From assembly GCF_024692365.1 (NCBI RefSeq), contig NZ_JAILMR010000029.1:1-36361 (forward strand): 36,361 bases of DNA, given 5' to 3'. The position numbers and the translations under genes were made by a program. Positions 1 to 6,744 of the stretch are shown piece after piece (position 1 is the stretch's first letter; the number at the start of each line of letters is the position of its first letter). Source of the DNA: Ruminococcus sp. Lineage in GTDB: Bacteria; Bacillota; Clostridia; Oscillospirales; Ruminococcaceae. The notes under the pieces were generated by a model. That model ran no database searches, was not told the DNA's origin, and saw only the letters and a program-made list of their open reading frames with translations.

Positions 1-190
1 TATCGGTGTAGATGCTGAGAAACTGGCAGTATTCAACTTCGTAAATCCTGTTCAGTTCGGACGTTCCACCATATGGCTCCGCTCTATTATGAGTGCGGCG
101 TTCTTCTGCACCTGCAATAACTCAGGTCTTGCAGGCGGTAATGGCGCGTCTAGTGCATCTTATGTTAGACCTGTTATCCTGTTCGGCTAA
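1..190 (+). CDS. Phage tail/fibre protein, C-terminal fragment
   Basis: The reading frame is open from base 2 to the TAA at 188-190; the start lies outside the window. The visible 62 residues contain a WLRS motif, a Gly/Asn/Ser-rich turn region and a terminal YVRPVILFG. Receptor- or ligand-binding domains at the end of Firmicute phage fibre proteins and some cell-surface proteins (DUF6273-like) often have this WLRS...VRP layout. It lies just upstream of other tail genes on the same strand, which fits a distal tail component. The exact protein cannot be named from this fragment. Confidence 0.6.
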   Translation, partial: IGVDAEKLAVFNFVNPVQFGRSTIWLRSIMSAAFFCTCNNSGLAGGNGASSASYVRPVILFG

Positions 191-236
191 TACCGAGCAG
201 GGTATAGAATAGACACTATAAGCAGGAGGTGATTAC

Positions 237-452
237 ATGACAACATTCGAGGCACTGCACAAGATAGGTATGCTCAAAAGTCAGCTCGCGGCATCTGATT
301 ACAAGGTAATCAAGATCGTTGAGTACAAGGCGGTCAACAAAAAGGCTCCTTACGACATCAACGAGATACACGCTGAGAGACAGGCACTTCGTGACGAGAT
401 CAACGAGCTCGAAGAGCTTATGCCTACATTTGAAGAGGGAGGTCTCTGCTAA
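237..452 (+). CDS. Small phage protein between tail genes (unknown)
   Basis: A 71-residue protein preceded by a good ribosome binding site (AGGAGGTGATT, 223-233). Its stop codon overlaps the start of the next gene by one base (TAATG at 450-454), indicating translational coupling. It is charged and mostly helical, with a C-terminal run rich in Glu and Leu (INELEELMP) that could form a short coiled coil. No signal peptide or membrane segment is visible. The position between two tail genes suggests a small tail or chaperone-like protein, but the family is not recognised. Confidence 0.7.
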   Translation: MTTFEALHKIGMLKSQLAASDYKVIKIVEYKAVNKKAPYDINEIHAERQALRDEINELEELMPTFEEGGLC

Positions 453-2758
453 TGGCTACTAACACTGTATCGCGTTATACCGGAACAGACCCGAACGGCG
501 AATCAAGTGTTATGGCTGAACTCGTGGTTACTTCGGCGGGGCTTTTTGCCCTTGCCGAGTTAGCCAGAGAAAGCAACTATACACTTAGGCTCTGGATAAA
601 GGCAGGCTCTGCCAGGACAGCGACTGCATACATCGGCGCGACAGCTTTCAGTATGGCAGTTACTGCGGACTGGAAAGTGTTCAAGTTCACGGCTTTGGCA
701 GACGCTAACAGCTCATGTGACATATACTTACCCGCAGGCACATATTACATCTGGCACCCCATGCTTGAAGCCAGTACAAAGGCTTCTGATTACAGACAAG
801 CTCCCGAGGACGTGCAGGAGAGTATAAACGCTGTGGCTGATGATGCGGCGGCTACTGCGGCGGCGTATACCGATATGAGACTTGTGGAGTTCGTAACGAC
901 CGAACAGCTTGATACAGCTATCAGGCAGACACAGGAAGAAATCTCAATGTCGGTCAACAGGCAGACAACACGAGCTATGACCTACGCTCAGGCACAGGCG
1001 GCAAGCGCGTTAAACTCTGCAAACGCATCGACAGACAATAAACTACGAAACTACGTCACAACAACTAAGCACACGGCAGACTTAAGGATACTCGATAACC
1101 GCATATCATCGGCGGTATCGGCTACAGAAAGCCTTGCGGAATATGTTGACGGTGACTTCTATACACAGATCACAAGTGAGTATTCCACGCTTATCTCGCA
1201 GACAGCGAGCGGCATTGAATCGAGAGTGCAACAAACCTACGCCACTATAACGACGGTCAACGGTATTGCATCGAGGGTAACAACAGCCGAATCGAGGATA
1301 ACTCAACAGGCTAATCAGATAACATCGGTCGTATCTGAGCTTACAACAGCAGAATCGACCATATCACAGCAGGCTACACAGATAACGTCCCTTATCAGTA
1401 CGGTCAACGGACAGCAGACGGCGATAACACAGAATGCTAGCAATATCAATCTGTGTGTCAAGAGTGCTAACCTGGTATCCGAGATCAACGCAAGCACAGG
1501 TCAAATAAAAATGACCTCGAACAGGTTTGTCGTGGACAGTACGTACTTTAAGCTATCAGCTAACGGTGCAGTTACTGCTTCAAACCTCACTCTGACAGGC
1601 GGCTCCATTAAGTCCGCGAACTACGCTACCTCAGAGGGGCAAGTCACAGCGGGTACGTACATTAACTTGTCAACAGGTGCTATCTCCACGAAGAACTTCA
1701 AGCTAACGAGCTCAGGCACAATGACAGCGACAAACGCCACATTGACAGGCTCGTTTGAGACTGGCGCAGACGGTGACGGCTGCAAACTGCAAATTGTTGA
1801 TGGTAAAATAAATGCGTACTGGAACAACAATCGTGTTGGTGCTCTGGGTGCCATTACAAGCTCCGACGGAACAATAGCACGATATGCTCTGCTCGCATCG
1901 ACCAACTACCAGGGCATCACAATAGGAACCCTATATAATCATGAGGTAACACCCTACTACATGATGAACTACGGCAGTACATACAACAGTTATGGTTGTC
2001 GTCATTGGTTCTCAGGTGATATAAAATTCACGAGCGGTAAGGTCAAATCATCTATACAGTTCGCTGACGACTATGGCATATCCTACGGTGGTAACTATGC
2101 TTTCAGATACGTCAGCGGCTCAGGTGTGAAAGTTGGTATCACCGGTACTGACGCCTGCTCAACCTCTATACTGGGCTCGGAGATATTTCTCGGTGCTAAC
2201 ATCACGCTTACTAATGGCAGCAAATTCAAGAACTCTATTGCTCTTGCGGATAATGTGGGCATCACCTACGGCGGTAACTTCGCTTTGGTGTACAGCAACA
2301 CAGTTTCAAATCCTGGTGTATTCCTCGGTATCGGCGGACAGTACGCTTGTGCTACATACATCAGAGGTTCGGATGTATATATCGGGGGTACAAATATATA
2401 TCTCCAAGCCCCCGCATACACCAATCAGGGCTATTTAGTGACATCGGATAGGCGGAAGAAAAAGAACATCACAGACCTTGACCACAGGTATACGGCTCTG
2501 CTCGACAACCTGTCAGCGGCTACATATCAGTACAAAGAGAGCAGACCCGACCAGACCATGTGCGGCTTTATTGCTCAGGACGTTAAGGCGGCTATGGAGA
2601 AAGTCGGGCTCTCGGAGAAGGACTTCGGAGGATATCACGATCACTACGGTGACGGAAAAGACCTTCACCTCGATTATACACAGTTTATCCCCATACTTTG
2701 GGAAATAGTTAAAAAACAGCAGACAGAGATTGATGAATTAAGGAGGAAATCATCATGA
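452..2758 (+). CDS. Phage tail fibre with C-terminal peptidase S74 chaperone
   Basis: A 768-residue virion protein, probably the receptor-binding fibre. Residues 1-130 look like a carbohydrate-binding-type beta domain (WIKAGSARTATAYIG, then an ending with YYIWHPMLE). Residues about 150-350 are heptad-like and repeat variants of ITxxxS, TTAESxIxQQAxQITS, as in a trimeric stalk. Residues 370-650 hold repeated beta segments such as ALADNVGITYGGNFA and FADDYGISYGGNYA. The end is an intramolecular chaperone of the S74/endosialidase type: SDRRKKKNI with the Ser665-Asp666 pair at the autocleavage position, then CGFIAQDV and a terminal coiled coil. In this family the chaperone trimerises the fibre and then cuts itself off. 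The ATG overlaps the upstream stop by one base. Confidence 0.88.
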   Translation: MATNTVSRYTGTDPNGESSVMAELVVTSAGLFALAELARESNYTLRLWIKAGSARTATAYIGATAFSMAVTADWKVFKFTALADANSSCDIYLPAGTYYIWHPMLEASTKASDYRQAPEDVQESINAVADDAAATAAAYTDMRLVEFVTTEQLDTAIRQTQEEISMSVNRQTTRAMTYAQAQAASALNSANASTDNKLRNYVTTTKHTADLRILDNRISSAVSATESLAEYVDGDFYTQITSEYSTLISQTASGIESRVQQTYATITTVNGIASRVTTAESRITQQANQITSVVSELTTAESTISQQATQITSLISTVNGQQTAITQNASNINLCVKSANLVSEINASTGQIKMTSNRFVVDSTYFKLSANGAVTASNLTLTGGSIKSANYATSEGQVTAGTYINLSTGAISTKNFKLTSSGTMTATNATLTGSFETGADGDGCKLQIVDGKINAYWNNNRVGALGAITSSDGTIARYALLASTNYQGITIGTLYNHEVTPYYMMNYGSTYNSYGCRHWFSGDIKFTSGKVKSSIQFADDYGISYGGNYAFRYVSGSGVKVGITGTDACSTSILGSEIFLGANITLTNGSKFKNSIALADNVGITYGGNFALVYSNTVSNPGVFLGIGGQYACATYIRGSDVYIGGTNIYLQAPAYTNQGYLVTSDRRKKKNITDLDHRYTALLDNLSAATYQYKESRPDQTMCGFIAQDVKAAMEKVGLSEKDFGGYHDHYGDGKDLHLDYTQFIPILWEIVKKQQTEIDELRRKSS

Positions 2759-3117
2759 AAGTAAGACTTGAAAACATTCTTGACGCACAGACAGCTCTTG
2801 CAGAGCTTGCAAAGAAAGACCTTAAAATCGCAACAGCATACAAGGTCGCTAAGCTCATCAAGGTTGTAGCGGCTGAGGTAGAACTGTTCAACGAACAGCG
2901 CATCAAGCTCCTGCAAAGCGTAGGCAGTACGCTCAGCGAGGACGGCACACAGTACCTCATACCCAACGACAAAAAGGCGGAGTTCGCTAAGAGCTTCACC
3001 GAGCTTGTGTCCGTTGAGGTTGACGTACCAGACAAGATAAATGTCTCAGGTGAGGATATCTCTATATCCCCTGATCTGCTTATGGCTCTGGAAGCCTTTG
3101 TTGAAATCGAGGTGTAG
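2755..3117 (+). CDS. Phage protein, DUF1617-like
   Basis: A 120-residue protein whose ATG overlaps the stop of the fibre gene (ATGA at 2755-2758), with GGAGG at 2742-2746 as ribosome binding site. The N-terminal half is a Lys/Ala-rich helical stretch; the C-terminal half is acidic (VEVDVPDKINVSGEDISISPDLLMALEAFVEIEV). Its size, its place between fibre and holin genes and its layout resemble the DUF1617 phage proteins, whose function is unknown. The family call is from general similarity only. Confidence 0.65.
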   Translation: MKVRLENILDAQTALAELAKKDLKIATAYKVAKLIKVVAAEVELFNEQRIKLLQSVGSTLSEDGTQYLIPNDKKAEFAKSFTELVSVEVDVPDKINVSGEDISISPDLLMALEAFVEIEV

Positions 3118-3123
3118 TCTATC

Positions 3124-3414
3124 GTGGAACCCAGCGTTATCATATCAATCCTCTCACTTGCGGTAGCTGCTATCGTTGGATTTACTAATCTTAAACGGAA
3201 TCAGGCTACGGATAACCGACAGACTGCGGCAGAAATGACCACAGTCATTGTCAAGCTTGAAGCACTCAACAACAATATAACGGAAATGAAGTCAGACGTG
3301 CGTAACACTCGGGCTGATTTGCAAGAGATACGTGATAGGCTCATCATCTGTGAGCAGTCTACGAAATCTGCACATCATCGAATTGACGCCCTGGAGAATA
3401 ACAATAACCCCTGA
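3124..3414 (+). CDS. Holin-associated membrane protein, XhlA-like layout
   Basis: A 96-residue protein starting with GTG at 3124, six bases after the previous stop. The N terminus is one hydrophobic helix (about residues 4-21, IISILSLAVAAIVGFTNL), followed by a long charged helix (EMTTVIVKLEALNNNITEMKSDV and onward) with heptad spacing. A membrane anchor plus coiled coil just before a holin and an endolysin is the layout of haemolysin XhlA-type lysis accessory proteins. A tail chaperone cannot be excluded. Confidence 0.65.
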   Translation: MEPSVIISILSLAVAAIVGFTNLKRNQATDNRQTAAEMTTVIVKLEALNNNITEMKSDVRNTRADLQEIRDRLIICEQSTKSAHHRIDALENNNNP

Positions 3415-3438
3415 CGTATCGAGAAATCGTTTCTAAGC

Positions 3439-3479
3439 GGGCTTACCTCTGAGGGGAACAACTTTCACGAGGTGAGCCC
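3439..3479 (+). other. Stem-loop between lysis genes
   Basis: Arms 3439-3449 (GGGCTTACCTC) and 3469-3479 (GAGGTGAGCCC) pair over 11 bp with a single G-U, around a 19-nt loop. There is no U tract after it on the + strand, so it is not a classical terminator. It fills most of the 122-bp gap before the holin and may stabilise or process the mRNA or set holin expression; the role is inferred. Confidence 0.5.
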
Positions 3480-3536
3480 ACACAATCAAATCTGGGGCGG
3501 CTGTGTTCGTCTCAGCGCATGAATAGGAGTGGTCTA

Positions 3537-3731
3537 ATGAACAAGAAGAAAATGAGCGAGTGGCTGTACAGAGCACTCAGGACATTCGGGCAGGCAGCAA
3601 TCGGTTACATCGGTGCAAATATCGCGCTGACAGACACTTCGGACAGTCAGGCTCTGAGAGTTCTGCTGACTGCGGCAATTGCAGCGGGTATCTCAGCACT
3701 CATGAACGCAGACCTGAACCACAGCAACTAA
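3537..3731 (+). CDS. Phage holin
   Basis: A 64-residue protein. I choose the ATG at 3537 rather than the in-frame ATG at 3519, because AGGAG at 3525-3529 sits 7 bases upstream of 3537 and lies inside the longer version. It has a basic N terminus (MNKKKMSEW), a hydrophobic segment around residues 15-30 (FGQAAIGYIGANIAL), a short polar turn, and a second hydrophobic segment around 39-55 (LRVLLTAAIAAGISALMN). Two helices, very small size and a place directly before the endolysin fit a class II-type holin, which forms the lesion that releases or activates the endolysin. Confidence 0.75.
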   Translation: MNKKKMSEWLYRALRTFGQAAIGYIGANIALTDTSDSQALRVLLTAAIAAGISALMNADLNHSN

Positions 3732-3747
3732 TAGGAGGTATACAGAT

Positions 3748-4674
3748 ATGAGTAACAGCAGTTTAGCAACATGGAGATGGAACGGAAACACCGACCATTA
3801 CAACACACGTGACCATGTGATTGACAAGATAACCATTCACCACATGGCAGGGAACTTGTCACTGTCTGGCTGTTGTAATGCAGTACAGTCCAGAGGTGGA
3901 TCCACAAACTACTGCATAGACAGTAACGGCAATATCGGCGTGATGATCGATGAAAGATACCGCGCATGGACGAGCTCAAACAGAGAGAACGATATGAGAG
4001 CCGTCACAATTGAGGTGGCTAATGCTCCGGGTGCAGGTGAGCCTAACTGGGTAGTTACCGACAAAGCCCTCAATGCCTGCATACAGCTGTGTGCAGATAT
4101 TTGCAGAAGAAACGGTATTAAGCGCATCAACTATACCGGCAACGCATCGGGAAACCTCACCATGCACAGGTGGTTCTTTGCTACCGGCTGCCCTGGTCCT
4201 TATCTTGGCAGTAAATTTCCTTACATAGCAGCAGAAGTGAACAAGCTCCTTACCACAGCACCCGCACCCGCGCCTGCTGTTAAGCCTATGGCAGTCAACC
4301 CCAGTACTGGCGGCGGTTCAGCGCAGATATATCGTGTACGCAAGTCCTGGGCAGACGCTAAGTCCCAGATCGGAGCATATAAGAGCCTTGACAATGCAAA
4401 GAAAGCCTGCAAGAGCGAGTATACTGTGTTCGATGAAAAGGGCAACGCTGTGTACCCCGAGACTGCGGCTAAGACATACAAGGTTAAAGTCGTGCACGAT
4501 GATCTCAACATCAGAGCAGGAGCAGGCGTATCAAACAAGGTGGTCGGAAGCATCAAAGACCACGGCGTATACACCATAGTGGCTGATAAGGTCGTTGATG
4601 GTCAGACCTGGGGCAAGCTCAAAAGTGGTGCAGGGTGGATATGCCTTGCAGCAGGATTCGCCAAAAAGATGTAA
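3748..4674 (+). CDS. Endolysin: N-acetylmuramoyl-L-alanine amidase with SH3 domain
   Basis: A 308-residue lysis enzyme with a strong ribosome binding site (AGGAGG at 3733-3738). Residues about 20-168 form an Amidase_2 (PGRP-like) zinc amidase: the ligands appear to be His31 (IHHMAG), His140 (MHRWF) and Cys148 (ATGCPG), with VTIEVAN around Glu89. A Pro-Ala linker (APAPAPAV, about 171-178) leads to a short spacer with YRVRKSWADAKSQIGAYKSL, seen in many clostridial phage lysins. The C terminus, about 243-305, is a bacterial SH3 wall-binding domain (LNIRAGAGVSNKVVG...WGKLKSGAGWICL). It cuts the bond between MurNAc and L-alanine. It is the last gene of the late operon. Confidence 0.93.
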   Translation: MSNSSLATWRWNGNTDHYNTRDHVIDKITIHHMAGNLSLSGCCNAVQSRGGSTNYCIDSNGNIGVMIDERYRAWTSSNRENDMRAVTIEVANAPGAGEPNWVVTDKALNACIQLCADICRRNGIKRINYTGNASGNLTMHRWFFATGCPGPYLGSKFPYIAAEVNKLLTTAPAPAPAVKPMAVNPSTGGGSAQIYRVRKSWADAKSQIGAYKSLDNAKKACKSEYTVFDEKGNAVYPETAAKTYKVKVVHDDLNIRAGAGVSNKVVGSIKDHGVYTIVADKVVDGQTWGKLKSGAGWICLAAGFAKKM

Positions 4675-4716
4675 AAGCATAAATAGCCATTTTTCAAACC
4701 TCCACATATACAAAAG

Positions 4717-4749
4717 TCCTCTCTCGGGCAGTTCCGGGAGAGGATTTGT
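4717..4749 (+). terminator. Terminator after the phage lysis genes
   Basis: Arms 4717-4727 (TCCTCTCTCGG) and 4734-4744 (CCGGGAGAGGA) pair over 11 bp with one G-U around a 6-nt loop, followed by TTTGTTATT. It closes the late operon 40 bases after the endolysin stop, just before the convergent gene. Confidence 0.85.
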
Positions 4750-4764
4750 TATTGCTAGCAATAT

Positions 4765-4986
4765 TCATTTCTTAGAAATCAGCTCCTGAGCAGCGCACAG
4801 CGCAAGGTATGATACCGCATAAGGGCGTGAACGTTTGAACACATCTTCTTCGTCCGTGTAGCGGAACATAGCTTCAATTGAAGCGAGCGCTTCTGCTATC
4901 AGATCTTCATCATTCAGTCCTTCGATGTCTCTCGCATAGTGCTCTGAGAGCTGCTGTCTGAGTTTTTCTTTGTTGGAAATATCCAT
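4765..4986 (-). CDS. Small prophage protein of unknown function
   Basis: A 73-residue acidic, helical protein (MDISNKEKLRQQLSEHYARDIEGLNDEDLIAEALASIEAM... cut here for length). The start is supported by GGAGG on the minus strand at 4993-4997. It has no membrane segment, signal peptide or recognisable DNA-binding helix. It is transcribed leftward, opposite to the late genes, and lies behind the cluster of GTTACA elements at 5004-5237. That position suggests a lysogeny-expressed or regulated accessory protein. I do not recognise the family. Confidence 0.65.
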   Translation of the reverse strand: MDISNKEKLRQQLSEHYARDIEGLNDEDLIAEALASIEAMFRYTDEEDVFKRSRPYAVSYLALCAAQELISKK

Positions 4987-5003
4987 GTTATACCTCCGTT
5001 TTT

Positions 5004-5237
5004 TGGTTACAAACCATGCAGTTACAAACTGTAGCCCACCCCATTTTTGTAATTACAAACTTGAAAAGTGTAACTTTTTTTGTAACCACCGCAAAAGCCG
5101 TAGAATCGGGCTATCCCCTATATACGTTACATAGTTACATAAAATATATAATAGAGGAAAAAGTATATATTATGGGCGCATATACGCCTTACACGCATAT
5201 ATATGAGATTATATAGAAAAAATCCCGAAATTGTAAC
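5004..5237. repeat. Cluster of GTTACA/TGTAAC elements with inverted repeats
   Basis: Seven copies of GTTACA or its complement TGTAAC lie at 5006, 5021, 5069, 5081, 5126, 5134 and 5232. Two are embedded in perfect 5-3-5 inverted repeats 15 bp apart: TGGTTACAAACCA (5004-5016) and CAGTTACAAACTG (5019-5031). TTTGTAATTACAAA (5046-5059) is a perfect 14-bp palindrome. The stretch has no convincing gene and is AT-rich. Its edge touches the ribosome binding site region of the leftward 73-aa gene, so an operator array is the simplest reading; iterons are an alternative. Confidence 0.6.
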
Positions 5238-5458
5238 TACTCGCTTTTTGGTTCGTCTGGCTCATAGGACAGTATGTCTCCGGGCTGACAGTCAAGTAAT
5301 TTGCACAGGGTAGCTATACCATCAGCCCCGAGCATCTTACCATCTTTCAGTTTTTGAATTGAGCTGTGCGAAATGATCTTCTCGACATTGAGACGATAGG
5401 TCGAGTAGCCTTTTTCTTTCAGCGCAGCTAATACGTTGATTTTATACTGTAATGGCAT
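5237..5458 (-). CDS. XRE-family repressor
   Basis: A 73-residue helix-turn-helix protein with a near-perfect ribosome binding site (AGGAGGTGAT on the minus strand, 5463-5472). The fold is the short Cro/C1 type of the YozG kind: LKEKGYSTYRLNVEKIISHSSIQKLKDGKMLGADGIATLCKLLDCQPGDILSY, shown here in part, with the recognition helix around SHSSIQKLKDGK (residues 30-41) and the usual LCKLLDCQPGDIL ending. It is divergent from the rightward genes at 5634 and faces three matching 18-bp sites that cover both promoters. This makes it the likely repressor of its own and the rightward promoter. Confidence 0.85.
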   Translation of the reverse strand: MPLQYKINVLAALKEKGYSTYRLNVEKIISHSSIQKLKDGKMLGADGIATLCKLLDCQPGDILSYEPDEPKSE

Positions 5459-5477
5459 GATATCACCTCCTGCTTAC

Positions 5478-5506
5478 ATTGTATCACAAAACATTACCGA
5501 AAACAA
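5478..5506 (-). promoter_or_regulatory. Promoter of the XRE repressor
   Basis: On the minus strand TTGTTT (5506-5501) and TACAAT (5483-5478) are separated by exactly 17 bp. The -35 box lies inside operator O1 (5494-5511), so repressor binding would block it. Confidence 0.7.
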
Positions 5507-5580
5507 GGTAACATTCTGCACAAAAATGATACCGATATTTCGGTAATAATGCGAATTGAATATTACCGAAAAATCGGATA
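5494..5580. promoter_or_regulatory. Three operators O1-O3 of the XRE switch
   Basis: Three 18-bp sites share the plan TTACCGA-N4-TCGGTAA. O1 is TTACCGAAAACAAGGTAA (5494-5511), O2 holds the perfect inverted repeat TACCGATATTTCGGTA (5530-5545), and O3 is TTACCGAAAAATCGGATA (5563-5580). Their centres are about 35 and 34 bp apart. O1 covers the leftward -35 box and O3 fills the spacer and enters the -10 box of the rightward promoter. Confidence 0.8.
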
Positions 5581-5584
5581 TAAT
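5556..5584 (+). promoter_or_regulatory. Rightward early-type promoter
   Basis: TTGAAT (5556-5561), a 17-bp spacer and a perfect TATAAT (5579-5584). Operator O3 lies across the spacer. It would drive the small genes from 5634 on. Confidence 0.8.
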
Positions 5585-5633
5585 AAAAGCACAGTAAAGA
5601 CAACGACCCGAAAACACGAAAGGACGGTACACA

Positions 5634-5831
5634 ATGAAAGCTATTTTAACAAATGACAATTCGTTCAGAACAATCGAAAAGTTAGCAGACGATTCTAATT
5701 TTGAATGTCGTTACGCTGGTGGCGAAAAATATCCGTTCAATGACTTTGAAACAGTAATAACAATTACATTCGAAAACGCTATCAATTCACTGATAAAAGC
5801 AGGATACAAGCTTGAAACAATAACAGCATAA
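5634..5831 (+). CDS. Small prophage protein (unknown), first gene after the switch
   Basis: A 65-residue protein (start MKAILTNDNSFRTIEKLADD) with AAAGGACGG upstream at 5619-5627. It has no membrane segment or known motif. The C-terminal half (FETVITITFENAINSLIKAGYKLETIT) looks like a beta strand followed by a helix and another strand. Because it is the first gene behind a repressor-controlled promoter, it could be a Cro-like or early regulator by position, but it has no visible helix-turn-helix. Confidence 0.6.
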   Translation: MKAILTNDNSFRTIEKLADDSNFECRYAGGEKYPFNDFETVITITFENAINSLIKAGYKLETITA

Positions 5832-5843
5832 AAACAAGTAACA

Positions 5844-5864
5844 GGGAGGAGCGATCCTCCTCCC
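5844..5864 (+). other. Hairpin between small prophage genes
   Basis: GGGAGGA (5844-5850) and TCCTCCC (5858-5864) form a perfect 7-bp stem around a 7-nt loop. No U tract follows. It sits between the genes at 5634 and 5891 and may act as a processing or attenuation hairpin. The arm GGGAGGA could also mimic a ribosome binding site. Confidence 0.45.
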
Positions 5865-5890
5865 ACAACATATAAACGGAGGTAATCAAT

Positions 5891-6217
5891 ATGAAAAAGT
5901 ACAGAGTAGAGTTCAACACAACAGGTTTTTATCAGGGACAGGGCGTTTTTGAAGTGCTCGATGAAACAGCAGAGGTTGAAGCTGATAACGCACAGGAAGC
6001 CATTGAGTGCTGCATAGACTGGTTCGTTGATACCGACATCAACGCATACGGTGGTACATATGATGCTGACGCTCCTGAGTACATCTACGACGAAAACGGA
6101 GATATCGATGCAGACCAGATCAGAGAACACTATGAGGACATGGCTTGGATAGCTATGGAGATTCTGGTGGACGAGGACGGAAATGAGTACTACGGCGACG
6201 CCGAGTACAAAGACTAA
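5891..6217 (+). CDS. Acidic prophage protein (unknown)
   Basis: A 108-residue strongly acidic protein with GGAGG at 5879-5883. The N terminus resembles a small alpha-beta domain (MKKYRVEFNTTGFYQGQGVF, then EVEADNAQEAIECCIDWFV), the strand-strand-helix pattern of many small phage proteins. The C-terminal half is rich in Asp, Glu and Tyr (YIYDENGDIDADQIREHYED). High acidity and a place in the early operon would fit a DNA-mimic or host-interaction protein, but that is a guess. No family recognised. Confidence 0.65.
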   Translation: MKKYRVEFNTTGFYQGQGVFEVLDETAEVEADNAQEAIECCIDWFVDTDINAYGGTYDADAPEYIYDENGDIDADQIREHYEDMAWIAMEILVDEDGNEYYGDAEYKD

Positions 6218-6230
6218 GGAGGTATGAACC

Positions 6231-6410
6231 ATGACAGAAACAATCAGAATCGTTGATGAGGGTATCTACAAGTACAGATCATACAGTATCATAGGCAACG
6301 GACGCATCAGTTATGTTTGCATAGCTCCCTACGGAGCTTTCTCCCCGAAAGCATACAGCACCATAGAAGAAGCTATGGCGGCGATAGACGAAGATATCGC
6401 AAGCGTTTGA
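6231..6410 (+). CDS. Small prophage protein, 59 aa (unknown)
   Basis: An ORF of 59 codons plus TGA, starting at ATG 6231, with GGAGG at 6218-6222. The product begins MTETIRIVDEGIYKYRSYSI and ends YSTIEEAMAAIDEDIASV. The end resembles that of the 66-aa protein at 8069 (YSTLEEAAKAISKYK), a beta-rich core plus a YSTxEEA helix, so the two may be related. It is followed directly by a strong terminator, so it is the last gene of the first early operon. Confidence 0.6.
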   Translation: MTETIRIVDEGIYKYRSYSIIGNGRISYVCIAPYGAFSPKAYSTIEEAMAAIDEDIASV

Positions 6411-6425
6411 GAACCAATGGAAACT

Positions 6426-6462
6426 AACAGCCCCCGAGACATTGTCCCGAGGGCTGTTTTGT
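6426..6462 (+). terminator. Terminator ending the first early operon
   Basis: Arms 6426-6440 and 6444-6458 (AACAGCCCCCGAGAC / GTCCCGAGGGCTGTT) form a 15-position stem with two mismatches, a 3-nt loop and TTTTGTCATTTTG after it. It separates the switch-controlled genes from the antirepressor operon. Confidence 0.88.
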
Positions 6463-6465
6463 CAT

Positions 6466-6554
6466 TTTGTATAAATGTATCCACAAAAGTTTGTATAACA
6501 TTTGTTTCAAAAGCTATTGACTTATGTATCCACATATGTTATAATATAGATACA
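6466..6554. promoter_or_regulatory. Operator repeats at the antirepressor-operon promoter
   Basis: TTTGTATAA occurs at 6466-6474 and 6490-6498. ATGTATCCACA occurs at 6475-6485 and again at 6524-6534 inside the promoter spacer. TGTATC (6525-6530) and GATACA (6549-6554) form an inverted repeat that brackets the -10 box. Repeats packed on a strong promoter are expected for autoregulation by an RHH protein such as the one encoded at 6849; that link is inferred. Confidence 0.6.
6517..6545 (+). promoter_or_regulatory. Promoter of the antirepressor operon
   Basis: TTGACT (6517-6522), 17-bp spacer, TATAAT (6540-6545). The RNA would start near 6552 and fold at once into the perfect hairpin GTAAGG-GAAAA-CCTTAC (6555-6571). 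Confidence 0.85.
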
Positions 6555-6603
6555 GTAAGGGAAAACCTTACGAGTACGGGGCAAGACGGGAAAGGAGGAT
6601 AAT

Positions 6604-6744
6604 ATGGAAGATATGAACACCGCAGAAGAAATCGAGAAGCTTGCCAAAGAAAACAGGACTTGGGAAATACTTGAAATTCTCAGGGAATGCGAAAACCTTG
6701 CAGAAGCAATCGAAAAAGTAAGAGCTTTGCTCAACAATAAGTAA
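6604..6744 (+). CDS. Small acidic protein, 46 aa, first gene of the antirepressor operon
   Basis: An ORF of 46 codons plus TAA with an excellent ribosome binding site (AAAGGAGG, 6591-6598). The product starts MEDMNTAEEIEKLAKENRTW and is a helical, Glu/Lys-rich peptide (ILEILRECENLAEAIEKVRALLNNK), likely a coiled coil. No family recognised. Its 3' end lies inside the predicted antisense RNA at 6712-6801: the terminator stem of that RNA uses the last codons and the stop codon. This gives a way for the antisense RNA to affect stability or translation of this gene. Confidence 0.65.
   Translation: MEDMNTAEEIEKLAKENRTWEILEILRECENLAEAIEKVRALLNNK

Noticed and set aside
5169..5213. A 14-codon ORF (MGAYTPYTHIYEII) with GAGGAAAA upstream in the GTTACA region.
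   Set aside because: Too short and of low complexity in an AT-rich repeat; ribosome binding site only fair; no support from context.
5004..5237. GTTACA cluster as a CRISPR array.
   Set aside because: The repeated unit is only 6 bp, occurs in both orientations and has no regular spacers; no cas gene is present.
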